NCBI GenBank assembly: GCA_048500255.1
Contig: JASNYH010000007.1
Coordinates: forward strand, 1 to 64,000
DNA length: 64,000 nt
Source of the DNA: JAMHWF01 sp048500255
GTDB lineage: Bacteria; Pseudomonadota; Gammaproteobacteria; Burkholderiales; Burkholderiaceae_C
Direction: 5' to 3'
This document shows positions 1 to 8,669 of this stretch, one piece after another. The first letter of the stretch is position 1. Each line of letters starts with the position of its first letter. A model generated the notes under the pieces. The model saw only the letters and a list, made by a program, of their open reading frames with translations. It was not told the DNA's origin and did no database searches. Both the position numbers and the translations under genes were made by a program.

Positions 1-765
1 TACCAGTTCGCCTGCCGGCGCGTCGACCGCTTCCGCCACGGCCGCGTCATCTTCACCGGCGACGCGGCGCACCAGGTCTCGCCGTTCGGCGCGCGCGGCG
101 CCAACTCCGGCGTGCAGGACATCGACAACCTGGCGTGGAAGTTGAAGCTCGTGCTCGACGGCGCGGCGCCCGACTCGCTCGTCGACAGCTACCACGACGA
201 GCGCGCCTACGCGGCCGACGACAACCTGCGCGCCTCGACGCGCTCGACCGACTTCATCACGCCCAAGAGCCGCACCAGCCGCGTGCTGCGCGACGCCGTG
301 CTCGAACTCGCCGCCGAGGCGCCGTTCGCGCGGCGCCTGGTCAACAGCGGGCGCCTGTCGACGCCGACGCCGTATCTCGAGTCGCCGCTGAACACGCCCG
401 ACGCCGACGCCTTCGAAGGCGCGATGCGCCCCGGCACGCCGTGCGCGGATGCACCGATCGAGGTGAGCGGCCGGCCCGGCTGGCTGCTGAACCAGCTCGG
501 CGACGGCTTCGTGCTGCTCGTCTTCGGCGACGACACGCGCGCCGACGACGTGCGCTGCGGCACCGTGGCGGCGCGCCTGCTGCGCGTCGGCCGCGACATC
601 GTCGACGCGCGCGGCCTGCTCGGCGAACGCTACGACGCGCGGCCCGGCACCGTCTACCTGATCCGCCCCGACCAGCACGTCGCCGCGCGCTGGCGCGCCT
701 TCGACGCGGCGCGCGTGCAGGCGGCGCTGGCGCGCTGCATCGGCCTGCCGCAGCAAGGAGCCTGA
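1..765 (+). CDS. FAD-dependent aromatic monooxygenase, C-terminal part (partial at window edge)
   Basis: The frame is open from the first base, so the N-terminus with the nucleotide-binding GxGxxG motif lies outside the window. The visible 254 residues begin just before the GDAAH motif, which contacts FAD in class A flavoprotein hydroxylases, followed by the QDIDNLAWKL helix. The C-terminal part ends in a YLIRPDQH segment, as in the thioredoxin-like tail of MhpA- and phenol-hydroxylase-type enzymes. The family hydroxylates phenolic rings using NAD(P)H and oxygen. A DUF2783 gene follows after 3 bp and hppD after about 420 bp, so a role in aromatic-acid catabolism is likely. The substrate cannot be read from this fragment. 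Confidence 0.85.
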   Translation, partial: YQFACRRVDRFRHGRVIFTGDAAHQVSPFGARGANSGVQDIDNLAWKLKLVLDGAAPDSLVDSYHDERAYAADDNLRASTRSTDFITPKSRTSRVLRDAVLELAAEAPFARRLVNSGRLSTPTPYLESPLNTPDADAFEGAMRPGTPCADAPIEVSGRPGWLLNQLGDGFVLLVFGDDTRADDVRCGTVAARLLRVGRDIVDARGLLGERYDARPGTVYLIRPDQHVAARWRAFDAARVQAALARCIGLPQQGA

Positions 766-768
766 GCG

Positions 769-993
769 ATGAGCACCCTCGAGACCGACCCGAACATCGC
801 CGACCACGACGGCTTCTACGAGGAGCTGGTCGCCGCGCAGCGCGACCTCTCCGACGAGCAGGCCGAGCGCTTCGTCGCCAAGCTGGCGCTGATCCTGGCC
901 AACCACGTCGGCGACCGCGCCGTGCTGAGCGCCGCCATCGCCCTGGCGCGAGACAACACGCTGGCGAGGGCCGGCGCCCGCGCGCTACAGTGA
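769..993 (+). CDS. DUF2783 domain small protein
   Basis: This is a 74-residue acidic, soluble protein with no signal peptide. The pattern, with an FYEELVAAQRDLSDEQAERF stretch near residue 16, matches the DUF2783 family, whose function is unknown. It begins 3 bp after the monooxygenase stop, preceded by AAGGAG, so the two are translationally linked. DUF2783 genes typically sit beside flavin hydroxylases of aromatic pathways. An accessory role for the hydroxylase is inference from position only. Confidence 0.75.
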   Translation: MSTLETDPNIADHDGFYEELVAAQRDLSDEQAERFVAKLALILANHVGDRAVLSAAIALARDNTLARAGARALQ

Positions 994-1000
994 CGCAACC

Positions 1001-1031
1001 GCGCCGCGCCTGATGACGGGCGGCGCGGCGC
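1001..1031. terminator. GC-rich hairpin after the DUF2783 gene
   Basis: Perfect 10-bp arms GCGCCGCGCC (1001-1010) and GGCGCGGCGC (1022-1031) enclose an 11-nt loop, starting 8 nt after the DUF2783 stop codon. There is no T-tract, so intrinsic termination is uncertain; it may instead protect the 3' end of the message. Confidence 0.4.
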
Positions 1032-1134
1032 GTGCATCGATGACACTCCACCAGCTCTTCCTCGGCGACCACCTCGCGCGCAGCGTGCGAGGCCGCCCCG
1101 GCGCGCCGCCGGCACGACGGGACGCCTGAACCGC

Positions 1135-1155
1135 GGTGCCGCCCCGAGCGGCACC
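1135..1155. other. Hairpin in the hppD leader
   Basis: Arms GGTGCCGC and GCGGCACC pair around a 5-nt loop, 19 nt before the GAGGAG ribosome binding site of hppD. It could be a leader stem or the end of an upstream transcript. Nothing in the sequence decides between these. Confidence 0.3.
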
Positions 1156-1186
1156 TCCCGTCACCGCCGTCATCGAGGAGCCCGCC

Positions 1187-2266
1187 ATGCCCGACCTGTT
1201 CGACAACCCCATGGGACTGCAGGGGTTCGAGTTCGTCGAATTCGCCTCGCCCACGCCGAACGTGCTCGAACCGCTGTTCGAGAAACTCGGCTTCACGCTC
1301 GTCGCCCGCCACCGCAGCAAGGACGTGCTGCTCTATCGCCAGGGCGGCATCAACTTCATCGTCAACCGCGAGAAGCAAGGCCCCGTCGCCTGGTTCGCCG
1401 CCGAGCACGGGCCCTGCGCCTGCGGGCTGGCGTTTCGCGTCAAGGACTCGCACCTCGCCTACAGCCGCGCGCTCGAGCTCGGCGCGCAGCCGATCGAGCT
1501 GCCGACCGGGCCGATGGAGCTGCGGCTGCCGGCGATCAAGGGCATCGGCGGCGCGCCGCTGTACCTGATCGACCGCTGGGACGACGCGCTGTCGATCTAC
1601 GACATCGACTTCGCCTTCGAGCCCGGCGTCGATCGCCACCCCAAGGGCCACGGCTTCACGAAGATCGACCACCTGACGCACAACGTCTATCGCGGGCGCA
1701 TGGCGTACTGGGGCGGCTTCTACGAGAAGCTGTTCAACTTCCGCGAGATCCGCTACTTCGACATCCAGGGCGAGTACACCGGGCTCACGAGCCGCGCGAT
1801 GACGGCGCCCGACGGCGAGATCCGCATCCCGCTCAACGAAGAGGCGGCCAAGGGCGGCGGCCAGATCGAGGAGTTCCTGATGCAGTTCAACGGCGAGGGC
1901 ATCCAGCACGTCGCGCTGATCTGCGACGACCTGCCGGCCGCGGTGGACCGCCTGCAGCTGGCCGGCGTGCCGCTGATGAGCGCACCCAACGACATCTACT
2001 ACGAGATGCTCGACGAGCGCCTGCCCGGCCACGGCGAGCCGGTGCAGGAGTTGCAGACGCGCGGCATCCTGCTCGACGGCAGCACGGCCGGCGGTGTGCC
2101 GCGGCTGCTGCTGCAGATCTTCTCGCGGCCGGTGCTCGGCCCCGTGTTCTTCGAGTTCATCCAGCGCAAGAACGACGAAGGCTTCGGCGAAGGCAACTTC
2201 AAGGCGCTGTTCGAGAGCCTCGAGCGCGACCAGCTGCGGCGCGGGGCGATCGCCGGCAAGAGCTGA
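1187..2266 (+). CDS. hppD: 4-hydroxyphenylpyruvate dioxygenase
   Basis: The 359-residue product converts 4-hydroxyphenylpyruvate to homogentisate in tyrosine degradation, using Fe(II) and oxygen in the cytoplasm. Length and order match bacterial HPPD: an N-terminal vicinal-oxygen-chelate domain (about 10-150) and a catalytic one (about 155-350). The iron ligands are visible as H162 in DHLTHNV, H241 in GIQHVAL and E323 in FFEFIQR. The C-terminal GNFKALFESLERDQLRRG helix that closes the active site is present. The ATG at 1187 was chosen over an upstream one at 1136 because GAGGAG lies 6 nt before it and because homologues begin near the MGLQGFEFVEFA segment. The gene converges on the LysR gene downstream. 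Confidence 0.95.
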   Translation: MPDLFDNPMGLQGFEFVEFASPTPNVLEPLFEKLGFTLVARHRSKDVLLYRQGGINFIVNREKQGPVAWFAAEHGPCACGLAFRVKDSHLAYSRALELGAQPIELPTGPMELRLPAIKGIGGAPLYLIDRWDDALSIYDIDFAFEPGVDRHPKGHGFTKIDHLTHNVYRGRMAYWGGFYEKLFNFREIRYFDIQGEYTGLTSRAMTAPDGEIRIPLNEEAAKGGGQIEEFLMQFNGEGIQHVALICDDLPAAVDRLQLAGVPLMSAPNDIYYEMLDERLPGHGEPVQELQTRGILLDGSTAGGVPRLLLQIFSRPVLGPVFFEFIQRKNDEGFGEGNFKALFESLERDQLRRGAIAGKS

Positions 2267-2301
2267 CGGCGCGACGCGGTCCGAGACGACGCGCTTCTTC
2301 T

Positions 2302-3183
2302 TCAACCCGCCTCGAGCCGCGCCGCCAGCCAGTCGACCAGCGCGCGCACGCGCGCCATGCGGTAGCGGCGGCGCGGCACGTAGGCCTTGAACCACGAGTC
2401 CTGCGGCGGAAAGGCGGGCAACAGCTCGACCAGCCGGCCGTCGGCGATGGCATCGCCGCACACGTAGTGCGGCAGCAGCGCGATGCCGCGGCCCATGATG
2501 GCCGAGCCGAGCAGCGTGTGGTTGTCGTCGGCGGTCAGCCGCCCTGCCACCTCGACGTGCACCAGCCCGCGCGGGCTCTGGAACACCCAGGTGCCGCCGC
2601 CGGGCCGAAACACGAGGCAGTCGTGCGCCGCCAGCTCGCGCGGGTGCTCGGGCGTGCCGCGCTGCTCCAGGTAGGCGGCCGACGCGCACAGCCGCGGGCG
2701 CACCGGGCACAGCGGCACGTCGAGCACGCCGTCGTAGGTGGCCGAGCGGCCGCTGATCGCGATGTCGTAGCCCTCCTCCACCGGGTTGATCGAGCGGTCG
2801 ATCAACGTGACCTCGAGCGTCAGCCGCGGGTGCAGCGCGAGAAAGGCGTCGAGCAGCGGCCCGAGGCGCAGCAGCGTCAGCGTCGTCGGCGCCATCACCT
2901 TCAGGTGACCCTCGAGCGCGCCCTCGTCGCGGCGCACGCTCTGCACCACGTCGTCGAGCTCGCTGACGAGGCTGGCGGCGCGCGCCTGCAGCCGACGCCC
3001 GGCCTCCGTCAGCTCGACGACGCGCGTCGAGCGCTCGAACAGCCGCGCCTGCATCGTCTGCTCGAGCTGGGCGATGCGCTTGGCGACGACCGACGGCACG
3101 ACGTGCAGCTGGCGCGCCGCCGGCGAGAAGCCGCCGGTGCGCGCGACGGTGACGAAGGTGCGCAGGTTGGTCAGGATGTCCAT
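2302..3183 (-). CDS. LysR-family transcriptional regulator
   Basis: This 293-residue protein has the N-terminal winged helix-turn-helix of LysR regulators (residues 1-60, NLRTFVTVARTGGFSPAARQ and the following recognition helix). A two-lobed effector-binding domain occupies about 90-290. It is transcribed divergently from the VanB-like reductase gene with a 77-bp intergenic region, the classic LysR arrangement. It therefore probably controls the reductase/oxygenase pair, with an aromatic intermediate as inducer. The inducer is not known. Confidence 0.9.
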   Translation of the reverse strand: MDILTNLRTFVTVARTGGFSPAARQLHVVPSVVAKRIAQLEQTMQARLFERSTRVVELTEAGRRLQARAASLVSELDDVVQSVRRDEGALEGHLKVMAPTTLTLLRLGPLLDAFLALHPRLTLEVTLIDRSINPVEEGYDIAISGRSATYDGVLDVPLCPVRPRLCASAAYLEQRGTPEHPRELAAHDCLVFRPGGGTWVFQSPRGLVHVEVAGRLTADDNHTLLGSAIMGRGIALLPHYVCGDAIADGRLVELLPAFPPQDSWFKAYVPRRRYRMARVRALVDWLAARLEAG

Positions 3184-3194
3184 ATTGGTTCCCG

Positions 3195-3257
3195 AGCGCG
3201 AAAACTGATCACTCGAATTAGACCATGTGTTCGCGCTTTGGCATCAGTAGAGTGATC
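3195..3257. promoter_or_regulatory. Divergent LysR/reductase control region with two inverted repeats
   Basis: The 77 bp between the LysR gene and the reductase ATG at 3261 hold two dyads. One is AGCGCGAA (3195-3202) with TTCGCGCT (3230-3237). The other is GATCACT (3208-3214) with AGTGATC (3251-3257). LysR regulators bind interrupted dyads in such divergent regions, so these are candidate operator and activation sites. The assignment is inference. Confidence 0.4.
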
Positions 3258-3260
3258 GCG

Positions 3261-4241
3261 ATGCCGCAGCCGCTGCTCGACCTGCTCGTCACAGCCGTGC
3301 GCCCGCTCACCGCGCGCATCCGGGAGTTCACGCTCGCGGCGGCCGACGGCTCGGCGCTGCCCGCCGCGCCGCCGGGCGCGCACCTGCGGCTGCACGCCGG
3401 CGACGCGGCGAGCGGCCCGCTGGTGCGCCACTACTCGCTCGTCGGCGGCGACGCCGAGGACGAACCTTTGCCGACGCGCCGCTGGCGCATCGCCGTGCAG
3501 CGCGAGGACCATGGCGGCGCATCGGCCTGGCTGCACGCGCACGCGGCACCCGGCCTGCGGCTCGTCGCCGCGGGCCCGACGCAGGCCTTCGCGCTCGATG
3601 CGCGCGACGCGCACAGCCTGCTGGTGGCCGGCGGCATCGGCATCACGCCGGTGGTCGCGATGCTGCGCAGCCTCGTGCGCCGGCGCCGCAGCGTCGCCGT
3701 CGCCTACACCGGCCGCGCGCTGCACGAGATGGCGTATCGCGACGAGGTGTGCGCCCTCGCCGGCGCGCGCGCGCTGCTGCACGCCAGCGGCGGCGGGCCG
3801 CGGCTCGACGTCGCCGCGCTGCTCGCCGCGCAGCCGCCCGGCACGACGGCCTATGTCTGCGGGCCGCCCGGCCTGGTCGCGGCGGTGCACGCCGCGGCGC
3901 GCGCACTCGGCTGGAACGCCGACCGCGTGCGCAGCGAATCGTTCGCCGGCCAGCCGCGCGCCGGCGACGCCGCCTTCGACGTCGAGCTGCGCCGCTCGCG
4001 CCGCCTGCTGCGCGTCGGCGCGCACGCCAGCGTGCTCGACGCGCTGCTGGCCGCCGGCGCGACCGACGTGCTGTGGGACTGCCGGCGCGGCGAGTGCGGT
4101 CTGTGCGCCACCGACGTCGTCGCCGCCGACGGCGCCGTCGAGCACCGCGACCGCTGTCTCGACGCGACGCAGCGTGCGCGCTCGCTATGCGTGTGCGTGT
4201 CGCGCCTCGCCGCCGGCACGCGCCTCGTGCTCGACGCCTGA
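3261..4241 (+). CDS. Phthalate-dioxygenase-reductase-type ferredoxin reductase (VanB-like)
   Basis: The 326-residue electron-transfer protein has the order FMN-binding barrel, NAD(H)-binding fold and C-terminal plant-type [2Fe-2S] domain. This is the layout of phthalate dioxygenase reductase and of vanillate demethylase VanB. Visible marks are RHYSLVGG (flavin), LLVAGGIGITP (nucleotide), YVCGPPG, and the cluster motif C-x4-C-x2-C in DCRRGECGLC with a distal Cys in LCVCVS. It passes electrons from NADH to the Rieske oxygenase encoded 18 bp downstream. The ATG at 3261 fits the family start better than the one at 3225, which would add an unrelated 12-residue leader. Confidence 0.88.
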   Translation: MPQPLLDLLVTAVRPLTARIREFTLAAADGSALPAAPPGAHLRLHAGDAASGPLVRHYSLVGGDAEDEPLPTRRWRIAVQREDHGGASAWLHAHAAPGLRLVAAGPTQAFALDARDAHSLLVAGGIGITPVVAMLRSLVRRRRSVAVAYTGRALHEMAYRDEVCALAGARALLHASGGGPRLDVAALLAAQPPGTTAYVCGPPGLVAAVHAAARALGWNADRVRSESFAGQPRAGDAAFDVELRRSRRLLRVGAHASVLDALLAAGATDVLWDCRRGECGLCATDVVAADGAVEHRDRCLDATQRARSLCVCVSRLAAGTRLVLDA

Positions 4242-4259
4242 AACGCCGAGAGGAGAACC

Positions 4260-5372
4260 ATGAACGAACACCTGAGCTACGCCCACCCGCGCGAACCGCT
4301 GACCGACGCCTCGCTCGGCGATGCCGCCGGCCTGGCCGACCCTCTTACGCCGCTGATCCGCCGCTGCTGGTACGTCGCCGCGCTCAGCACCGAGGTGACG
4401 CGCGAGCCGATGAGCCGGCGCCTGCTCGGCGTCGACGTCGTGTTCTACCGCACGGAAGCCGGCGCGCCCGTTGCACTGCGCAACCGCTGCCCGCACCGCT
4501 CGTTCCCGCTGTCGCGCGGCCGCGTCATCGGCGACACGCTGGCGTGCGGCTACCACGGCATGCAGTTCGACCCGAGCGGGCGCTGCGTCAACCTGCCGGC
4601 GATGGCGCATGCGCCCGACCACGCGCGCGCGCACCGCTTCGCCGTCGCCGAGCGCGGACCGCTGGTGTGGATCTGGATGGGCGAGGACGCCGACGCCGCC
4701 GACGAGGCCGCGATCCCCGACACGGCATGGCTCGCCGATGCGGGCTGGCGCAGCGTCGGCGGCAGCTTCCACGTCGGCGGCGACTACGTCTCGATGCACG
4801 AGAACCTGCTCGACCAGACGCACTTCCCGTTCCTGCATCCGGGCGCGATCGGCACGCCCGAGTACGCACGCTCGACGATGCGCGTGCGCCGCGACGGCGA
4901 CGCCGTGATCGTCGAACGCGAGCTGCTGGCCTCGCCGCCGCCGGGCGTCTATGCGATGCCCACCGGGCTGGCGGGCGAGCCGGTCGATCGCCATTCGCGC
5001 GCCGTGTTCGCGTCGCCGGCGCTGCACGTCGCCTTCGCGCGCATCGTCGACCCGGCGCCGGCACCCGGCGCGCGGCGCGAGTTCCGCTTCACGATCACGC
5101 ACCTGTTCACGCCCGAGACGCAGCACGCGATCCACTATTGGTGGTTCAATTCGCGCGACTTCGCGCTCGCCGATGCGGCGGTCGATCGCCACCTGCACGA
5201 CGCGTCGGCCGCCGCATATCGGCAGGACGTCGACGCGCTGCAGTGGATCGCGCAGACGGTGCGCGACGACGCCTGGCCGCAGCCGGAGCTGCACTTCGCG
5301 CCCGACAAGCCGGGACTGCTGATGCGCCGCGCGCTGCACGAGCGCGCGCGGACGGAGGCCGGCGTGCGCTGA
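4260..5372 (+). CDS. Rieske non-haem iron oxygenase (VanA-like O-demethylase/hydroxylase subunit)
   Basis: The 370-residue protein carries an N-terminal Rieske [2Fe-2S] site (C77-x-H79 and C96-x2-H99). A C-terminal catalytic domain holds the mononuclear iron motif N182-x2-D185-x2-H188-x4-H193. The length and the WYVAALS start resemble vanillate O-demethylase VanA and related single-component-terminal oxygenases. With the preceding reductase it forms a two-component aromatic oxygenase. O-demethylation of a methoxylated aromatic is the likely reaction, but dicamba-, phthalate- or carbazole-like substrates cannot be excluded. A GAGAGGAG ribosome binding site precedes the ATG. Confidence 0.88.
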   Translation: MNEHLSYAHPREPLTDASLGDAAGLADPLTPLIRRCWYVAALSTEVTREPMSRRLLGVDVVFYRTEAGAPVALRNRCPHRSFPLSRGRVIGDTLACGYHGMQFDPSGRCVNLPAMAHAPDHARAHRFAVAERGPLVWIWMGEDADAADEAAIPDTAWLADAGWRSVGGSFHVGGDYVSMHENLLDQTHFPFLHPGAIGTPEYARSTMRVRRDGDAVIVERELLASPPPGVYAMPTGLAGEPVDRHSRAVFASPALHVAFARIVDPAPAPGARREFRFTITHLFTPETQHAIHYWWFNSRDFALADAAVDRHLHDASAAAYRQDVDALQWIAQTVRDDAWPQPELHFAPDKPGLLMRRALHERARTEAGVR

Positions 5373-5382
5373 AAGCGCCGCT

Positions 5383-6564
5383 TCAGCCCTGTGGCCAGAC
5401 CCGTTTCGCGACCTCGACGACCAGCGACAACTTGCGCCACTGGTCGTCCTCGGTGATCACGTTGCCCTCGACGGTGCTGGCAAAGCCGCACTGCGGACTG
5501 ATGGCGAGGTCGTTCACGTCGACGTGACGCGCCGCGTCGTCGATGCGGCGCAGCAGGTCGTCGGCGCGTTCGAGCGCGCCGCGCTTGGTCGTCACCAGCC
5601 CGAGCACGACGCGCCGCCCGCGCGGCACGTAGCGCAGCGGCTCGAAGTCGCCCGAGCGCTCGTCGTCGTATTCGAGCAGCAGGTGGTCGGCCTGTAGCCC
5701 GCCGAACACGGCCTCGGCGATGCGCGCGTAGCCGCCCTCCGAGATCCAGCCGCTGCGCGAGTTGCCGCGGCACAGGTGGATGCCGATCACCGTGCCGGGC
5801 CGGCGCTGCGCGATGCAGTCGTTGGTGAGCTGCACGTAGCGCGCGAGCCGCTGGTCGGGGTCGTCGCCGGCCTGGCGCACCTCGTCGCGCAGCCGGTCGC
5901 TGATGAAGTAGGTCAGCAGTGGGTCGTCGATCTGGATGTAGCGGCAGCCGGCGTCCTCGAGCGCCGCGATCTCGCGCCGGTAGACGGCCGCGACGTCGGC
6001 GAAGAAGGCCTCGATGTCGGGATAGGCGTCGCGCGACACGCTGGCGCGCCCGCCGTGGAAGTGCATGCGCGTCGGCGACGGCAGCGTGATCTTGGTCGGC
6101 CGCGTCGCCACGCTCGCGAGCCAGCGGTAGTCGCGCTCCATCACCGGCTGCGCCAGGCCGATGCGCCCGGCGGTGTAGACGTTCTTGGGCACGTAGCGCC
6201 AGCCGGCGTCGTCGTCGGCGGCGCCGTGGTCGTGCCCGCAGTCGTGCTGCGCCGTCGCCGGCGCGACGCCGGGTGCGGCCGACGCGACGAAGGCCTCGTT
6301 GTGCGCGCCGTCGTGGATCTGCACGCCCTGCAACTTCGAGACGAAGTCGATCCACCAGTTCTCGCGCCGGTACTCGCCGTCGACGACGACGGGCAGGCCG
6401 ATCGATTCCTGCCGGCGCACCACGTCGGCGATCGCCGCGTCTTCGGCGGCGCGCAGGCCCGCGGCGTCGAGCCGGCCGGCGGCGAAGGCGTCGCGGGCCG
6501 CGATCAGCGCCGGCGGGCGCAACAGGCTGCCGACCTGATCTGCGCGGAAGAACGGCTTCGTCAT
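5383..6564 (-). CDS. MetE C-terminal-like (cobalamin-independent methionine synthase family) protein
   Basis: The 393-residue protein is a single barrel of the MetE/YxjG type, opening with FFRADQVGSLLRP. Zinc ligands typical of the family are visible: His and Cys in IGIHLCRGN, Glu in LLEYDDERSG and Cys in ISPQCGFAS. The family moves a methyl group to a thiol. This short form lacks the N-terminal half of true MetE, so its acceptor is unknown. A His/Cys-rich insert (QHDCGHDHG) near residue 105 is unusual. It is opposite in strand to the VanAB-like genes and lies just after the Bug-protein gene in the same direction, with 16 bp between them. Confidence 0.8.
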   Translation of the reverse strand: MTKPFFRADQVGSLLRPPALIAARDAFAAGRLDAAGLRAAEDAAIADVVRRQESIGLPVVVDGEYRRENWWIDFVSKLQGVQIHDGAHNEAFVASAAPGVAPATAQHDCGHDHGAADDDAGWRYVPKNVYTAGRIGLAQPVMERDYRWLASVATRPTKITLPSPTRMHFHGGRASVSRDAYPDIEAFFADVAAVYRREIAALEDAGCRYIQIDDPLLTYFISDRLRDEVRQAGDDPDQRLARYVQLTNDCIAQRRPGTVIGIHLCRGNSRSGWISEGGYARIAEAVFGGLQADHLLLEYDDERSGDFEPLRYVPRGRRVVLGLVTTKRGALERADDLLRRIDDAARHVDVNDLAISPQCGFASTVEGNVITEDDQWRKLSLVVEVAKRVWPQG

Positions 6565-6580
6565 CGGTCTCGCGGTTCGC

Positions 6581-7570
6581 TCAGTCGAGCTTGATGCCGG
6601 CGCGCTGGATCACCGGGCCCCAGTTCGCGACTTCGCGCTCCATCAGCGCCGCCATCTCGGCGGGCTTCATCGTGTGGTTCTCGTAGGTGAAGCTCGCCAG
6701 GCGGTCGCGGATCTCGGGCGACGCCATCGCCTTCTGCACCGCGTCGTTGATCTTGGCGATCACGTCCTTGGGCGTGCCGGCCGGCGCGAGCAGGCCGTTC
6801 CAGCCGCCGACCTCGAAGTTCGCCGGGCCGCCCGCCTCGGCCACCGTCGCGATCTGCTCGTATCCGGCGGTGCGCGTCGGCGCCGCCGCGGCGAGCAGCC
6901 GCAGCTTGCCCGACTGCAGCAGCCCGCGCGTCGAAATCGCCGAGCCGTAGGCGAAGTCGACCTGGCCGTTGGCGACCGACTGGTACAGCTGCCCCGGCTC
7001 CTTGAACGGCACGTGCAGCATCTGCGTGCCGGTGGCCGACACGAGCAGCTCGCCGCCGAGGTGCGACGGCGTCGCCACGCCCCATGAGCCGTAGGTCACC
7101 GCGCCCGGCTTGGCCTTGGCCGACGCGACGAGGTCGGCGACGTTCTTCCACTTCGAGTCGGCCGGCACGACGATGAAGAAGTAGTTCTTCACCAGCGGCG
7201 TGATCGGCTCGAAGTCCTTGAACGCGTTGTACGGCAGCTTCTTGAACAGGTGCGGATGCGTGCCGATGTGATAGCTGTCCATGTTGACCAGCGTGTAGCC
7301 GTCGGCCGGTGCCGCCTTCGCGGCCTCGAACGCGATGAAGCCGCTCGCGCCCGGCTTGTTCTCGATGACGACGGGCTGGCCCCACACGCCCTGCAGCTTC
7401 TCGGCGATCATGCGCAGCAGCACCTCGGGTCCCTGGCCTGCGCCGAACGGCGTGATGATGCGCACCGGCTTGCTCGGGAACGGCGCCGCCGCGCCCTGCG
7501 CCAGCGCGGCGCCGCAAACCCACACCAGCGCCGCGGCGACGGCGGCGCGCAAGGTCCACTTCGTGTTCAC
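6581..7570 (-). CDS. Bug-family tripartite tricarboxylate transporter substrate-binding protein
   Basis: The 329-residue protein starts with a Sec signal peptide (basic NTKWTLR, hydrophobic core, cut after GAALAQ). It continues with FPSKPVRIITPFGAGQGPEVLLRMIAE-type sequence, the hallmark of Bug periplasmic receptors, which are very numerous in Burkholderiales. It should capture an organic acid in the periplasm; no TctAB membrane partner lies in the window. The start is GTG at 7570, because AGGAGACA lies at the right distance upstream and the signal peptide begins there. It leads the MetE-like gene as a two-gene unit. Confidence 0.92.
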   Translation of the reverse strand: MNTKWTLRAAVAAALVWVCGAALAQGAAAPFPSKPVRIITPFGAGQGPEVLLRMIAEKLQGVWGQPVVIENKPGASGFIAFEAAKAAPADGYTLVNMDSYHIGTHPHLFKKLPYNAFKDFEPITPLVKNYFFIVVPADSKWKNVADLVASAKAKPGAVTYGSWGVATPSHLGGELLVSATGTQMLHVPFKEPGQLYQSVANGQVDFAYGSAISTRGLLQSGKLRLLAAAAPTRTAGYEQIATVAEAGGPANFEVGGWNGLLAPAGTPKDVIAKINDAVQKAMASPEIRDRLASFTYENHTMKPAEMAALMEREVANWGPVIQRAGIKLD

Positions 7571-7651
7571 GATCTGTCTCCTCGTGTTGTCTTTTCCGCG
7601 CGGGCCGATGGACCCTGCAGCACTCACTCTAGGCCCGCCGCGCGTTCGCGA

Positions 7652-7680
7652 TTGACGCAAAGTGGAACCAAGACTTATCG
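7652..7680 (+). promoter_or_regulatory. Possible sigma-70-type promoter in the divergent region before the SDR gene
   Basis: TTGACG (7652-7657) and TTATCG (7675-7680) are separated by 17 bp in the 286-bp region between the divergent Bug and SDR genes. The -10 match is weak and the leader to the SDR start would be about 170 nt. I see no riboswitch-like structure in that leader. Confidence 0.3.
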
Positions 7681-7856
7681 CGAGTCGAGAAAGATCGCAG
7701 ACCGATGGCACGCCCTGCGCGGAGCGGCCGGTGCGCCGCAACGCCACTCGGCGACGCGGCTGGCCAGCGCACCGAGATCGTCGCCGCCGACAGGCGGCTG
7801 CGCGCTGCCGTACGAGACAATCCTGAAGTGACGGCAGCAGCACGAAGGGATTGCAC

Positions 7857-8636
7857 ATGCTTCCACTCGAAGGCAAGACGATCGTCGTGACCGGCGCGGC
7901 GTCGGGCATCGGTGCTGCCAGCGCCGCGCTGGTCGCGTCGCAAGGTGCACGCGTCATCGCGGTCGACATCAACCGCCCGGCACGGCCCGTCGGCGAGTTC
8001 ATCCGCGCCGACCTGTCGGATCCGCGCTCGATCGACGCCCTCGTCGCCGCGCTGCCGAGCGGCGCGCACGGCCTGGCCAACGTCGCGGGCCTGCCGCCGA
8101 CTCGGCCGGCCGAGGCCGTGGTCGCCGTCAACCTCGTCGGCCTGAAGTACCTGACGACGTCGCTGGTGCCCAAGCTCGCCGACGGCGCGTCGATCGTCAA
8201 CCTGGCGTCGCTCGCCGGGCTCGGCTGGCCCGATGCCAAGGCAGCGATCGACGCGAGCGAGCAACTCGACTTCGCCGGCGTACCGGCGTTCTGCAAGGCG
8301 CACGGCATCGTCGGCGCGCGCAGCTACTTCCTCTCGAAAGAGGCGCTGATCGTCTGGACGATGAAGAACCGCTGGACCTGGCGCGCGCGCGGCATCCGCA
8401 TGAATGCGGTCAGCCCCGGCCCCGTCGAGACGCCGATCCTGAAGGACTTTCTCGAGACGCTCGGCGCGCGGGCCGAGGAGGACATGCGCACGATGGACCG
8501 GCCCGGTCGCCCCGACGACATCGCACCCGTCGTCGCGTTCCTGATGTCCGACGGGTCGGCCTGGATCCGCGGCACCAACATCCCGGTCGACGGCGGCATG
8601 TACTCCAACGTGCTGTGCCGGATGCACGGCCACTGA
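7857..8636 (+). CDS. Short-chain dehydrogenase/reductase, coniferyl-alcohol-dehydrogenase-like
   Basis: The 259-residue protein has the SDR nucleotide motif TGAASGIG near residue 13, an NVAG motif, catalytic Ser in VNLASLAG and Y-x3-K in SYFLSKEAL. The segments NLVGLKYLT, KEALIVW and RMNAVSPGPVETPIL are those of the bacterial coniferyl-alcohol dehydrogenase / 3-alpha-hydroxysteroid dehydrogenase branch. Oxidation of a phenylpropanoid alcohol would fit the demethylase-like genes nearby, but this is inference. The ATG at 7857 has GAAGGGA 7 nt upstream; an in-frame TTG at 7851 is less likely. Confidence 0.82.
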   Translation: MLPLEGKTIVVTGAASGIGAASAALVASQGARVIAVDINRPARPVGEFIRADLSDPRSIDALVAALPSGAHGLANVAGLPPTRPAEAVVAVNLVGLKYLTTSLVPKLADGASIVNLASLAGLGWPDAKAAIDASEQLDFAGVPAFCKAHGIVGARSYFLSKEALIVWTMKNRWTWRARGIRMNAVSPGPVETPILKDFLETLGARAEEDMRTMDRPGRPDDIAPVVAFLMSDGSAWIRGTNIPVDGGMYSNVLCRMHGH

Positions 8637-8669
8637 AGCCGCGCGGCTCTCTCACTCTCGGGACGTCGC

